A stretch of 64,000 nt of DNA from Epiperipatus broadwayi (GCA_028023455.1 JAQFVV010012512.1:1344413-1408412), one strand, 5' to 3'; positions 9,240 to 23,150 are shown, numbered from the stretch's first letter. The notes: generated by a model from the sequence alone, not told the origin. A program made the numbers and translations.

Positions 9240-12200
9240 TCTTCAATGAAATCTAATCAATAAAAATATTAATAAAATCATGAGACAATTAAGTGAAGAT
9301 AAAACAGTAGGAGTACATTGAGCCTATATCCCACAGGATACAATCTCAATGGCATAAAAACACTATCCCCCCTTTTATTTCAAATAATAATATAAAAAAA
9401 GCATTCTTAAGACTTTAAAAATAATAAGTAATTTAGTATAATATTACTAAAATAAATTATAATATCTTTTACTAAAATATAATTATAATTAGCTCAGGTT
9501 CTTGAAAACAAATCTAATTAATTTATAATCTTCTGTAGTCAAGTATGATAAGGGATTTTGTATCATTCCTAACTACACTTAAACAATAATAATAAATAAT
9601 ATTCCTACTCCTAATTAAATAACTATTAATCCTATCCACTGTTTAACACTATGTTGATTAACAATAATGATAATAATAATATTAATAATATAATTTTTAT
9701 TTCTCATGTAGCATCTTAAAATATGGTATAATCTGAAAATGTGTGGCAGCAAGAATATTAAATTTTATGCATTAAATTATGCGATCAATTATGACTATAA
9801 TAATATTATTGTAAAAAATTTACTTAAATATCATATTCTGAATAATTATTATTTATTAAAATGAATAATTGTATTTATACTGTGCAAATAATTGTTTTGG
9901 AGTCTGTTAATCATATATTATTTGTGTGAATAAATCAATCAACATAACACAGAGATTTATAAAAACAAGTTTAACAAATTTATTCCACTTTGCATTAAAC
10001 AAAACTATATACAATATTTACAAGGTTTTACTAAACAAAATCTAACAAAAAGAAAGTGACTTAAACTACAAAAAAAAGATTGTATTACATATTTCTATTA
10101 TATAAAAATCAGAAAGTAAGTAAGCCTACACTCTGGCTTCTACATTATTTATTATACATGTTATAAAATAATATGTCAATCTAGACATATACCTTACATT
10201 CTAATGAAATCGTTTGCAGTTTAAATGAATAAACAATATGGTTTTAGTAAATGTAAAAAAAAAATAATACTTAGAATAATATTCATTAAACATATATTTT
10301 AAGGTTCATTCAATAAATGAAATCTGAATTTAACAAAATAGTGTCGGTGTTATACTAGATAATTTTGTTTGGCACCACTCTCAAAATTCTTATATGTGTT
10401 GCATGTTTTTTAAATATATATATATAAAAATGTTCATAAAATATAAGCATTCATCACACTTTGTATTATTCATTTTGATGTTTCATCTTTTAAAAATATG
10501 CATCGATATATCAAAACTATTAAAAATTTCATGAATAGTTGCAATTTCTTTTATCGTCAAAAATAATTTGATAACAATATGAGGAATGCTTCTTTATTAC
10601 TTTATTATCAGCATTTACATTCAATATTATTTGTATTTTATCTTAATCCCAACAAGAAAACCTTATCTTACTTTCCTTTGAATAAAACAATACATCAATC
10701 CAAAATTATTTATTATTCTTCTGTCATGAAAATACTATGCTACACGATGTAATAACTATTGAAATTAACATAGTGATATGATGCATAGGACATGAAGGAA
10801 TGATTAGAGTAAAGACTCAATAGTATAAAATATATTTAATAACTCACATGGAAACAGTGTAAAAGGATAGGTATGACTTTTTTTGTTCAATATATTCAGA
10901 AATAATATTTGAGCTATCTATTCATCAATTATCGAACCTTTAAAACTACAAAATATCAAACACTGTCCTTGGAAAAGACATACAAGACCCAGGGTTAACT
11001 GTATTTGCATAAAACTACCAAGATTACATATAGGCTATTTTCCTATCTTCTTAACATATCCTACATATAAGACATCCAGGGTTTCATTATTTCTATCACT
11101 ATTGTTTAAAACTTCAAAATAGATCTAAACAATCCACATCATAAAATAACTAGCAATATTCCCAATAACAAACAAAGTTAACATATAACATTATCAATCC
11201 AGAACTACTATAAGAAATGGTTTATGCACTTAAAACTTATCAACAAAAATACAAATGACCTCGATTTTAAAACATTAAAATCAATATTCAAATATTTAAA
11301 ATAATGTATAATTTATTTAGTAAAGAATCATGTAAAATTATGAGCATCAGAAAATTATCAAACTGTGTAATGTAAGAAAGAAAAAATGAATGCATATATC
11401 TTTTTACACATACCTTATATCGTAATAATAATAAAAATATATATATGTGTTATTATAGCACACATACTTATGTTCACACATTCATATGACAAAAGAAATA
11501 TCTTCTTTTAAAAAGCCAAGCAATTCTAATATATATATATATGATCACTAGATGGAGTTTACCAATCAGCTCCAAACAAGCTTTGTTTACATAAATGCCG
11601 AAAGAGATAGAATTCAAAATCTCTATCGTTGTGATATATATATATCACATAATAATTAAACAATTTTAAATTACCTAGTGACATTACAATTTGTAAATCA
11701 CTATTTTGATATCTTTCAGTCCAATTTAGCATATTAAATATATTAATCAAGTTTACCATTCATCCCATCCAATACACCAAGTATTATACTTTAAAATGTT
11801 TTCAAAATTTTTTCAACAAAAATGTTAAAAGATTTTTCTAAAAAATATTAATATTGTTAGAATAATAAAAAACATATTTAAAATGTAACCTTTACTATCC
11901 TATGCAATAAATTCTAGTACTAAAGTTAGTATATTTAAAATAATAATTAAGATTAAAATTACGTAATCCAATTCTTGACTGTCCTTCAATAAAGTTCAAC
12001 TAACTGTTCTTCAATACAGTTTAATGCTTCAAATGGGAACCTCCACAGTTGCTACATAATGAGGATTGTCTAAAGTTTTCTTGCACAGAATTTTCCCCTC
12101 CTCTCATAGGACAAATAACAATAGGAAAAAATAATAACAAGAATAGTAGTTGACTTTTCAAATCGTAAAAAAATCTGGAAAATTATTGTTCATCCTGTTC

Positions 12201-13250
12201 TTGGAAGTCTTTAATATCTGCCACTTTTGCTGGATAACATTTATTAATGTGATATCACTTTTTAAAAAATTATTTCTTTAGGTAAGTTCCATTGTTTTTG
12301 TTCACATGAATTCCATCGGTGTAAAGGAGCATCATCATCAGCCATTTACAATACATTTGCATGCTTGCAAAAATAGACATTTTTCATTCTTTTTTTAAAA
12401 AACTATAATCACATAATGCATATTTGAATATTCTAAAGGTTATTTACTTAGTTATGATTATATTTATTTCTATTATCCATTCTTTTCTTATTACCATGTA
12501 ATTAATAAAGCAAGTTTTTATATCCAACATATTCTTGTACTTTGAAAATAACTTGATAAAGCAATTTATATTCATAATGAAATTTGTCTTTTAATTTTCC
12601 TCATGTTCCAAAAATTTACAATTATTTTTAAGTAAATATTTCTTTTAAAACTACTGCAACTTTTAAAAAATATACAATTAATAGTATAAATAAAAGAACA
12701 ATATTTTTCTTATTCAAATAATATCTTTTAAAAGTTCTTAAAATTTTACACATTAACATGTTAAATATAGGAGTTATATTTCTAGATATAATATCTACTT
12801 TAAATTCCAAAGTACTTTACACAATTATAAAAATTTTTAGATAGTGCAGGAAAAATTATACTTACCTTATTTATCCATGTCTTTACCATTAACCTTCCCA
12901 CATACATTAGCACAGGTTTATGTTCCAGTAATTATAATAAACTTGAATTAAGTCTTGAATAGAAATACTAGTAGGAAACTAATTGCTTAACGGCTTTGCC
13001 CCATTGAGTGGGTAACCCGTGTGTCTTATTTGCTCGGTTGACATGTTTTCTTTCTTTACTGACATAAAAACTAAAAGCATGATGTCAACCAAAATATAGA
13101 TATTTGACAGATGTTTGATGTAGCTTTCTGAAGATGTCTACCACAATAAAATCTGGTGAAATTTGGATTCTTTACAGTATTTTTAATCAAGCAGCACATT
13201 TAATTTTTTTGTTTTTTGATCAATTTTTTAATGAAACAATAAAGACAAAA
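9240..13250. other. Long AT-rich stretch; weak minus-strand exon hints
   Basis: I see no recognisable transposon here. Two weak minus-strand gene hints exist. One is a donor-like AAG/GTAAGTATAA reading leftward from about 12866, preceded by the open frame HKPVLMYVGRLMVKTWINK. The other is a short open frame at about 12288-12382 (MQMYCKWLMMMLLYTDGIHV...) after an acceptor-like TTTTTGCAAG. A minus-strand AATAAA lies at 9979-9984. These could be the 3' end of a gene, but each signal alone is expected by chance in such AT-rich DNA. Confidence 0.2.
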
Positions 13251-13254
13251 AATA

Positions 13255-15150
13255 CATCATCATCATCAACCATTATCAATCCACTGCAGGATGAAGGTCT
13301 TTCCAAGTTTAATCCATCTTCTCCGATCTTTAGCTTCTCTTCTCCACAACACCCCTGCACATTTTCTTATTTCATCCATCCATCTCACATATGGTCTCCT
13401 TCTGGGTCTTTTACAATCTCTTGGAATCCAGTTTAAAATTTAAATTGTCCATCTATTATCATCTCTTCTAGCAATATGTCCAGCCCAACTCCATTTCAAT
13501 CTTTTAATTTTTTCAATAAGGTCAGTAACACCTGTTTGTTGTCTTACCCATACATTGCGTTTTCGATCTCTTCTTGTTACTCCCAACATACATCTCTCCA
13601 TACTCCTTTGAGTGGTCTGAAGTCTCTGTATTGCTCTTCTATTAAGTGTCCAAGTCTCAGATCCATAAGTAAGAACTGGTAAAACACATTTGTTAAAAAC
13701 CTTTCTTTTCAAACACATAGGCATATTTCCTTTTAGTATCAAGTTATTTCTACCAAAAGCACTCCAACCAAGTTTAATTCTATGATTAATTTCCTCCATT
13801 ATGTTTCCATCTGTATTAATAATCTGACCAAGGTATTTGTAATTGTTAACTTCTTCTAATTCTTCATAATCAATCTTTATTTTCATATTTTGAGCAAATT
13901 GATTAAACATTACTTTAGTCTTTTTAACATTTATCTTTAGACCTACTTTTCTACTTTCATCTGCTAACTCCTGCAACATTTCCTGCAGCTCTGAAGCATT
14001 ATTTGCAAAAACAACTACATCATCTGCAAAATCTAAATGACTTAAATACTCTCCATTTACTTTCACTCCTTTAGTTTCCCATTTTAATCCACAAAATACT
14101 TCTTGCAGCACTGCTGTAAAGAGTTTTGAAGATATGGAGTCACCTTGTCTTACACCTTTCTCAATGTTGATTTTTCCAGTATCATTATGTAATCTAATTG
14201 TTGCTGTTGCATTTTTATAAATATTCTTTAAAATATGACAATATCCTGGATCTATACCTTGATGATCCAATGCTTTAATCACTGAAGAAATGTGTATAGA
14301 ATCGAATGCCTTTTCATAATCTACAAATCCAAAACATAATGACAACTCATATTCATTTGTCCTTTCTATGACTTCTCTCAATACCTGGATATGATCTATT
14401 GTACTAAAACCACTTTTAAATCCAGCTTGTTCTCTTGGTTTATGGAAATCCAAAGTTCTCTGTAGACGAGTTGAATTATCTTGGTAAAAATTTTATATAA
14501 AACTGATAAAAGGCTGATAGGTCTGTAATTTCTAATATCTTCTTTATCACCTTTTTTAAATATTAATATTATTACTGCATTCTTCCAATCTTTCGGTACA
14601 TCTTTATCATTTAGACATTAGGTATATAACTTTGCTAAAATTGTTTCTATTTCTTCACCTGCTTCTTTCAATATATCAATTATAATTCCATCATTTCCTG
14701 GAGCCTTTCCTTTCTTCATACACTTAATTGCATGTCTCACTTCTTCATTTAAAATTCTGGGCAATTCAGAAGATGTAATAGATATAGAAGGTACTTGTTC
14801 TTTATTACTATATAATTCTTGATAAAAATCTTCTACCAATTTCATGATGTCATCTCTCTTTTTAGTAATAATTCCATCTTTTTTTTTTATTGCAGGTATA
14901 AATTTCCTACCAATACCAAAATGTTGTTTAACATTTTTGAGACTTTTATTTTTTTCTACAGCTTTCCTTGCTATTTCACAGTTATACTTTCTTATATCAT
15001 TTTCAACTCTTTTCCGTACAATTTTACAAAATTCGAGATATTCAATTCTTTTTAATACATCATTTTTTGTATATCTTCATATTCCTTCTTTTCTTCATAA
15101 ATTCTCTAGTCTCAGTAGAAATTTTATTAGTCAATTGCTGCTTTTTTGTA
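13255..15150 (-). pseudogene. RTE-like LINE ORF, best copy in window (few breaks)
   Basis: Minus-strand order from 15150 down: connector (EYLEFCKIVRKRVENDIRKY, HFGIGRKFIP), the N-terminal reverse transcriptase block LNEEVRHAIKCMKKGKAPGN (14.75-14.70 kb), [20 protein letters not shown], then an uninterrupted 337-residue frame (14453-13440). That frame has GFVDYEKAFDSI, KGVRQGDSISSKLFTAVLQE, the catalytic box HLDFADDVVVFANN, GLKINVKKTKVMFN, YKYLGQII, TYGSETWTLNRR and KWSWAGHIARRDDNRWT. After one stop at 13437-13439 the frame continues to the 3' end, followed by an ATGATG tail. Another stop lies near 14617 and a single-base frame change near 14470. The endonuclease lies outside this piece. The 5' end is inverted at about 15150. 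Confidence 0.9.
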
Positions 15151-15151
15151 A

Positions 15152-15400
15152 GTTACGTGTTAATGTAAAACTAGAGAGACAAAAATTATTAAGAAAAACA
15201 ATATTTACAATTGATATTTCTAATCTTCAGAAACATTCTAATGAATTTAAATTAGAACTTACAAATAGGTTTCAAGTGTTAGAAGATTTTGAATATGATT
15301 CAGATTTGAATGAAATTAATATGAAAATAACTGATACACTTTTAAAACTGCAACAAAAAATACATACCCACCTTCAAATGGACATTTATCAGAGTAAAAG
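15152..15400 (+). mobile_element. Inverted 5' segment of the same RTE LINE
   Basis: On the plus strand the frame reads RVNVKLERQKLLRKTIFTID, then SNLQKHSNEFKLELTNRFQV and LNEINMKITDTLLKLQQK. In the LINE at 0.65-1.3 kb this segment lies directly upstream of the connector, which here sits on the opposite strand. The two pieces abut head to head at about 15150. This is the arrangement produced by twin priming during LINE insertion. Confidence 0.8.
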
Positions 15401-15409
15401 TAATGTTAT

Positions 15410-15960
15410 TCACAAATATGGCCTACAATAGAGCCTAAATGTAAAGCACAACATGGGACTCATAAGTATAAAATTTTATGTTATTTTAATAATATTTTTA
15501 TTTTATTTTTTAATTTTTTTGAAAAAAATGATAATTTTTATTAATTTTAGTTTGTAGTTGGTGTGTGTTGATATAAATTATATATTTATTTATGCTCATA
15601 TAGAATTCATATCTACCATAATTTTCTAAAGTTCTAATCCACTTATTTTATAAAAATAAACTTATTTTATAAAAATAATGATTCTCAAAAAATTTAATAA
15701 TTTATTATTTATTATTATGTTTATATGATGTGTTTCTGTTTACAAGTAATGAGTTATAAAACTAATAATCAAATGTATAGAAAGATTGCATATGCAAGCA
15801 AATAATCATATTCTGATTCTTGTTTGTGCCTTGATACTCATGTTTTGGAGTCACTCTAGTTTTGATATATGTTTTATCATATTATTTTCAAGTCTATAGC
15901 TATCAAATGGACTATTTGCAAATAAATTATATCTATGTGTTACAATAAATATAACAAGAT
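15410..15960. other. AT-rich sequence, no gene seen
   Basis: No coding or repeat structure is visible apart from a short tandem (CTTATTTTATAAAAATAA twice near 15641-15678). Confidence 0.5.
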
Positions 15961-15966
15961 AGCAAT

Positions 15967-16050
15967 ACTGGTGTGCATAAAGAATATAAACATCACTGGT
16001 GTGAATAAAGAATATAAACATCACTGATGTACACAAAAAATATAAAATTA
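15967..16050. repeat. 28-bp tandem repeat, 3 copies
   Basis: Units start at 15967, 15995 and 16023 (ACTGGTGTGCATAAAGAATA and variants). The first two differ by one base; the third has diverged. Confidence 0.8.
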
Positions 16051-17790
16051 ATTGATGAACCTCTTTTTATCAGTGATACAGAGAGTAGCTTACAATTTCT
16101 AGTTTTAGATAGACAAGAAACCAATTGCTATGATGACAAATGCATATCTATCTTCTGGAAATGATTTGTTTTGTATCTTTTATTAGGATGAATCTTTTTC
16201 TTATAAATGCTTTTGACATTTAAAACTTTTGGGGTACAAGATAAAAATGAAGAATTCATATGTGACTTATTCTGGAGATTCTGAACCTATGGATTATCTC
16301 AGGTGAGACATATTATATATGGCCTGAAAGATAATTGTGGGAGGAATACAAAGAAATTATAACTGAAGATATAATTTAAAGTTAGTTCATGATGAATTAG
16401 AAATTATGAACAAACAATAAAGTAATAATTATTTCAGATGTTGAAATTTCCTTTTTTCCTTATTTTTTAAATGGTTATCATTATTTTTTAGACTTATTGT
16501 TTTCCTTAGTTTTTCTAGTTTCTATTAATATATATATATATTGCTCTGATGTAATGAAAACTGAAGTTATTGTGATAATTGTGTCTCGGGCCAGTTTTTT
16601 TTAAAATTCAATATGGCATCCTAGCCCCAAACAGTTTAAAGAAACATTCTTAAGTTAACTTAATAATTTTATAATCCTTTAGCCTTTTTTAAAAAAGTAA
16701 TAAAATTTTTAAAAAATTGAAACTAATTGACTGGGTACTATTTTAACAATTAATAATTAAAAAAGTAAATAATAAAAGAACAATAAAAAAGAAAAATAAT
16801 AAAGAAATGTGAGCCCCCATTTATATACCTGCTATAATTATCATCTGATTGGTTGCTTGATGCTCAGCTTACAAACTAATTCACATATTTGTCAATTTTT
16901 GTGTTTTTAAAATTTCAGAAATAAAATTATGAGCCACATCAGTTTTTTAATAAAAATATGATAATACTTACTTCTAAATCAATTTTATAATTATAATTAA
17001 ACAAATGAAATACTTTAAAATAACATATTTTAAACAATTCTTTATCAATTTAGCTAAAACTTAATTCTAATGTATCCATTTTTAGTTTATCTTTATTAAC
17101 TTCATTTTTTTTTAAAAAATAATTAATTTAATACTTTCCTACATTTGTTTTTATGATATTTAAATCTTCTCAATTTTAATCAATTCTGAAAGTAATTTTT
17201 AAAAAACTTATTTAAAAACCTTACAAGTTCACAAAAAAAAAAATACATGTATCCTAATCCCAGACAGAATGTTGCAATTTTTATATTCACTATCTGAAAT
17301 TAAATTAACAAATATTTAAGTACAAAAATATATAAAATAATAAAATATAATGATAAAATTTATAGTAATAAATTTTGATATTATTTAAACAGATAATAAA
17401 ATTGAATACACCTGTTTATACCATAAAATACTAAAACTTTTAATAAATAATTACAATATCAATTTAAAACCAATTTTATAAAATATATTTAATATCTCAT
17501 TTAAATTTTAAACAATTAAAAATCAGTTTTCAAAAGTTTGTATAATAAGACTTTTACTGCATAATTTTAAATCATTATAACTATGGCCAGTTCTCCCAAC
17601 CATACAGAATTATGTTATTTAACTTCTATAATATATTATTTAACATTTTATAATAACTTTTAAATATTTTTATAACTTTTAAATTCATCTCAACGAAGTT
17701 TAGAATTCTATCAACATTATTATAGCGCTTACAATACTTAGTTTTCTTTTAATTTAAATGTTTTTAAGAAATTAGCTTTTAAAACCTATT
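16051..17790. other. AT-rich sequence, no gene seen
   Basis: A/T-runs dominate. I see no conserved coding block, inverted repeat or RNA gene. Confidence 0.5.
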
Positions 17791-17799
17791 CAGACCTAA

Positions 17800-19215
17800 T
17801 AAAAAGGGTACTATATATATATATATTGTAATGTTTATTTATATACGTTGCAAATATATTGGCATTTGGTAAAAGGTAAAAACTAAAAGTAAATTTAGAT
17901 TTTTTTGACTAATCTTTTTTAAAAAAAAATAACGTACAGTGAAAGTTAAATTATTTTTTCGTATTTTTTTTAATGTAATTAGAAATAAAAGTAGAATTGG
18001 AGAGAACAAAAGACATAAATTACCAATCTAGATAAGAGAAAGTAAAAACACGTCAACTAATTAAAGATGGCAGAATTTTGCTGAAAAAAATAAAGACTTG
18101 GTTACATAAATTTTATAAAGAATATATAAGATTATGAACGTATATTTTGATAAACACAAAACGCCATGATATTAGCATGCACAGAAGTCCGAAAACTGGA
18201 TCTCTAGTATAAAAAGAAGGGATTCGATTGGAGGAACGTCTTGGTTTAGCTGATATTCTTTTGGTTGGTTTTGGATTAAAGAATCCAGACCACTCTACAA
18301 TAAAAAAGTTATTCATACGAGAGTAGACCAGAGCTTTAGCTGACATCATTACCGATGGACACCAGAGAAGCTTACACGACTAGCCTATGGAACCAGCACC
18401 AAGATCAACTAATAATCAAAGGCTGTGAGCTCAATTCAACCCCAAAAAACTATGCATAGTTATCTACAACCTTCGTGAATTCACAAAACTTACCGGTAAG
18501 TTATACTTCATTACTCCTGATTGTGACCAAATTAAACGTTTTCAAACAATTTCTAAAAGTACGTTTAAACAATCCTGATAGAGACATTAATTTTCTTGTA
18601 CAAGAGACATTCATTTTTTTAAGGAACTTTCTAGAAGAAATTTAGATATGAACAGTAATTGTAAAATTGTTTTTTATTAATTGATTCACGTCTGAGTTGT
18701 GTTCTCTCTAATTTATTTGATAAGTAATTTATTTCAGATATTTTTTTAGTCTATTAGAATAAAAATATTTCTAATACCAATTTTCATTTGTGCGTTATTA
18801 ATAATAATTATTATTTTTTATTATTAGTCTAATGAGATTTAAAACATAATTTATCTTTGCCAATATGTTTCAATAAGCCCAGGAATAATAATCTTAAAAA
18901 AATAATTCTCGTTACGGTATGATGTAATACCGATTAGTTTAAAAATATCTTTTCTTTTTAATTTTCGAGATGCTATGTGACAGTTCAATGGGTTCTTTCA
19001 GAACTCTGGCGCCTTTCAAATAAATTAAAAGCTGATATTGTCGATAGCATAATTCTCAACAATTACAAGGCCGAGTTGATCAGGAAATATAGCTATGTTT
19101 TTAATAGAAATCGAAATACAACTTTCTTCTTTTTGACATAGCTTGATCAACTCGCTCGCAATTTATATTAGCGTGTAGAGGCCTAGAAAAACAGAAAACG
19201 TTATAATATATATAT
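17800..19215 (+). repeat. 1.4 kb LTR-like repeat with TATA box, copy 1
   Basis: This is collinear with 43985-45310 over about 1.4 kb. Shared blocks: the TATATATATATTGTA start, the AATTGGAGAGAACAAAAGAC region, AGTCCGAAAACTGGA followed by the TATA-like AGTATAAAAAGAAG (about 18206), TTAAAGAATCCAGACCACT, AAAACTATGCATAGTTA, AACTTACCGGTAAGT (about 18487), and ATCAGGAAATATAGCTAT near the right end. A TATA box about 280 bp before a conserved splice-donor-like ACCGGTAAG suggests an LTR or promoter-leader unit. No pol gene adjoins it. No target duplication was identified. The 78-residue frame on the opposite strand is not considered real. Confidence 0.55.
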
Positions 19216-21288
19216 ATATTAATTGAATGAAATATTATAAATAAAAACAAACACAACTACTCCTCTACATAACAACTTTGATATTTCAGTCATAAACTAC
19301 TTTAAATATTAACTCATTTAGAGTTTGCATTTTTATTAACTGCCCTAAATTGATTTAAAAAGTTGAAATATATTTAGCAAAAAATATTTTATTTTTAAGT
19401 TGGGTACATTCTGAAATTGGCTTTATAATGTTTTATGACTTTTTATATAATTTTCTTAAATCAGTTTATGCAGTTATTTTTTTTAGAATTTAATAATAGA
19501 AAATATAAATCTTTAATTTTATAATTACCTGAATGTTTGTGATGATGGTATTGTGGATGTAAAAATATGGTGAACTATTTCCATCATCTATCATTAAATG
19601 TTGAATTACCAGTACTTTTTATATATATTTTTTTTTGATTTTGATGACCTTGTTCTATTTTATTTCTTAAATGTTTCAGATCTACCATACTTACTTTTTG
19701 ATTCTGTTTCATTTTTACTTTTTAAGTATTTTTGACATTTTTTTCTATTAAAATGTGCATTATCATTTCTATAAACGAGTTTATATCATATGCTTTTGAA
19801 AGTACATGTTCTTTCTTTACTTTTTCATATTGTTGACTTACTGGCTATACCTCTACTTCTGTTCTATTCATATTTTGTAATATTTTCTATTAACATCTTA
19901 ATAAAATATTACCAAAATCACACTTTTTTTTATTTTTGCCTTAATATCCCATAAATACAATTTATCCAACCTGCTTCAAACACTTTTTAGCAAACTCTTT
20001 ATTTGTACATTTTTTATATATACCTATGTTGGACTGACCTGCAGTCTTCTTCAGAGCAATCTTCTAAACAAAACAACATCTTAGTATAAAAACAATCAAG
20101 ACATATGTCTCCTTATTAACTATCATCTTTATTAAAAAGTGGATATATTTTAATTAAATTCACCTCTCTCATTTTCTATTTTAGTCTTTTAATTCATAAT
20201 TTTTCAATTATTATTTAAGAGGCTTTATATTTTATTGGACTTTTCCAACATAATGTGGCCTCTTGACAAGATCTCTCATTTCATTTTTTAAAAATAAGTT
20301 GGTTTATTTCTTTCCTTTTCTCAAATATTTTTTCATAGTCAAGATCAATAAATAATATTTCAAATTTATCAATGATAATTTATCAAGGAAATGCATTGGT
20401 AATCTCATGACAAGATTCCTTTTAGAAACATGTAATGACAGTACATTATTTCTAATATACTTTTCTCAAAAATCTAACCATTAATAATAATAAAAAATAA
20501 AGTTGAGCTTTTCATCTCTACAAATTCAAATCTCTAATAAACAGAAATTGCAACTCTATAGGTATACAGCAAGCACACTATCAGAAGCCATTCTCTCATG
20601 AGGATATCTTAGTTTTTCCCACTGTGTAGGTGAAGTTGCTGTATGATTTATAATAGTTATAGCAATCAATAGGTTTGTATTTGAAATATCTAGTTGTTTC
20701 AAGGACACAGTTCTATTCATAGTATATAGGAATGGGATTTCACTATAAACTCATCAACACTCCTTTAACACTTTAAGCAAATAATTTTATTTATTATAAC
20801 AGTTTCAACTGTACTAGCAGTCTTCTTCAGATCTACAACATAAAAAATTAGGAATGGGATTAGTGTATGCATTGTGCTGTTGTTTCTTGCTAGCAGTTAA
20901 CAATAAAATCAGCAAACATATTTTGCTTAAAATTTAATGTTTTATAATAGCATAATAAGATGTGCACATATACATTCCTTTGTCATCACTAACAAGTCAT
21001 TACATGTCTATTCAATCATTATGTGGATATGAGCAAAATTGGAGAGTGCTTTGTGTATAGTTTCTGAAAGTTTTTATCATTTAATTTTGTTAAATTAACA
21101 ATGCCAGATGGGATGTTTTTATCTATGCCTTGAATACTACTAGGTATCATCATGCTAATCTGTTAAAATATTTAGTCATGTATTAATTAAAGGTCAAGGT
21201 TATAGTTTATTCAGTAGTTCTATAAACAGAGAATTGTTTAATGATTCTAATAATAATAGCTGGACGGACAAAGTATATCTCAATATTG
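19216..21288. other. AT-rich sequence, no gene seen
   Basis: No gene is visible. A short shared block, GCAGTCTTCTTCAGA, appears at about 20042 and 20818; it may mark decayed DNA-transposon ends. GGAATGGGATT also recurs near 20731 and 20852. Confidence 0.45.
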
Positions 21289-21296
21289 TTATAAAT

Positions 21297-21812
21297 CAGT
21301 GGTCTTCAACTCTTGGTCCACAGATTGGTGCCAGGCTGCAGAAGTTTTTTACTGGTCTGCCAGTAGACTGGCAGGAAAGGTTGTAATAACAAAATAATAA
21401 GAGTTTAAACTTTTAATTAATATAAACAATTTTTATTTATTTTTTCATCTCATTTTTACACAATTAAAAAAAAGAAACAGAACAAAAACAAAATCTAATC
21501 AATCAAACATAAATTAATTTGTTTTTCTAGTTATCACAGATGTTTATGGGGAGGGGGGATAGAATTAAATTTTTTATTACTTTTCTAAAAAAATTCAAAA
21601 TTTAAAAAAAAAGTTTTTATTATTATACAAACTCCATACATATATATAACTGCATTTTGTATATTTAACATTGTTGTTTTGCTCAGTTATAACAATTATG
21701 CTCATCTAAGGCTACACAGTTTAAGAAAATTTATCTATAGACTTTTGCCAGTCCGCGAAACCTTATTCTTATTTTTACCGGTCCGCAGGTGTGAAAAGGT
21801 TGAAAACCACTG
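21297..21812. mobile_element. hAT-type MITE with 8-bp target duplication
   Basis: The element starts CAGTGGTCTTCAAC and ends GTTGAAAACCACTG, typical hAT terminal inverted repeats. Subterminal sequence GGTCCACAGATTGG faces CCGGTCCGCAGG. It is flanked by perfect 8-bp direct repeats TTATAAAT (21289-21296 and 21813-21820). At 516 bp with no coding capacity it must have been moved by a transposase elsewhere. Confidence 0.9.
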
Positions 21813-22454
21813 TTATAAATTATGTTTTAAGAATCTTAGAAAGTGATTATTCTACAACAGTAGAGTATCATTACTGCTACCTTCAGAGGTAAGCATGTAA
21901 ATAATAAATTATTAATAGCTGAAAAGAATGCTAATAGAACAAAATAGCATTTAACAAGTTGTAGTTAACATTAAAATCTAGGCAAAGATGAATTAGAATG
22001 GCAGTTTCAAAGATTGGAATTGAATTCCAATTCAAATTATTTGTTAGATTTATTTTAAAATTTTAAGTTCATTATATCCATGAGAGTTGTACATTATTTT
22101 GAATATGCTTTTAAAGCTGCATTTGGTGTTAAGTACTTTAATGGCATAAAAAGGTACTCTGTCCATTCTTGGTATTCAAACTTCATTCCAGATGAAGACT
22201 CTGTTCTAAATTTTATTGTTTTATGTTTATATTATTTAAATTTAATATTTCTTTAACTATTATGACAATTGTTATTATGGTATATTAGGATACATTGATT
22301 TATAAGGGAAATGTATGCCTCCTATACTCTACTAAAGTATCATTCAGTGATTCAACAATATGAGAAGACAAAATACCTTCAATTTGTTTATCAAGAATCC
22401 TGAGATCAATTTTATCATTATTATTACAATGTTGTAATTATATATTAAGCATAC

Positions 22455-23150
22455 AGGAAATATATGTAAATATTTTTAAGACAGGCTTTAATCTGTATTA
22501 TATGCACTTTGAAATTTTTTATAATAGGCCAGAAATATTTTTATTTGCCAAGGGAGGGACCTCCCAAACCACAACACAAGATAGTGGCTTTTATAAAGAT
22601 AAGAGTGGCCATCTTATCTTTAGCCTAGCTTTCCATTTATATAGGTCAATCTAAAGCAATTTTGAGTTGGGAGCATAAAGCTACTCCACTGTTTAAGTCC
22701 ACTAATTCCATTACAAATTAACCATTGCAAAATCTTGTCATTTACAATGAATTAATATTGTAATCTTCATACTGCAAATAAACTATTGTAAAATTGTAAT
22801 TATTTATTATGCACACAGGAAGTATATGTAAATACTTTTAAGACAGGCTTTAACCTGTATCATATACAAGATTTTGTGAAGGTTAATTTGTAATGGAAAT
22901 AGTGGACTTAAACAGTGGGGTGATTAACATCTTCTCACTCCCAAATCAAGATGCTTCAGATTGGCCTATATAAGTGAAAAGCTAGGTTAAAGATAAGATG
23001 GCCGCTCTTATCTTTATAAAAGTTACTATCTTGTGCCATGGTTTGGAGGGTCCCTCTATTGGCAAATAAAGATATTGCTTGCCTATTATAAAAATTTCAA
23101 GGCACATATGATACAGGTTAAAGCCTATCTTAAAAGTATTTACATTATGA
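22455..23150. mobile_element. Foldback element with long imperfect arms
   Basis: The left arm (22459-about 22735) and right arm (about 22860-23145) are diverged reverse complements. Paired blocks: GTAAATATTTTTAAGACAGG with its complement near 23130, GATAAGAGTGGCCATCTTAT with AAGATAAGATGGCCGCTCTT, and ATATAGGTCAATCTAAAGC with GCTTCAGATTGGCCTATATA. A piece of the left end is repeated directly at 22800-22850. The right arm carries a TATATAAG box. A relative lies at 60.07-60.74 kb, where it is interrupted by a hAT insertion. Confidence 0.75.

Noticed and set aside
11430-11680. Short TA-rich palindromes (TATATATA tracts) as regulatory sites
   Set aside because: Such tracts recur throughout the window and are expected in DNA of this composition.
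13134-13682. Plus-strand frames over the RTE LINE
   Set aside because: They are antisense shadows of the reverse transcriptase frame.
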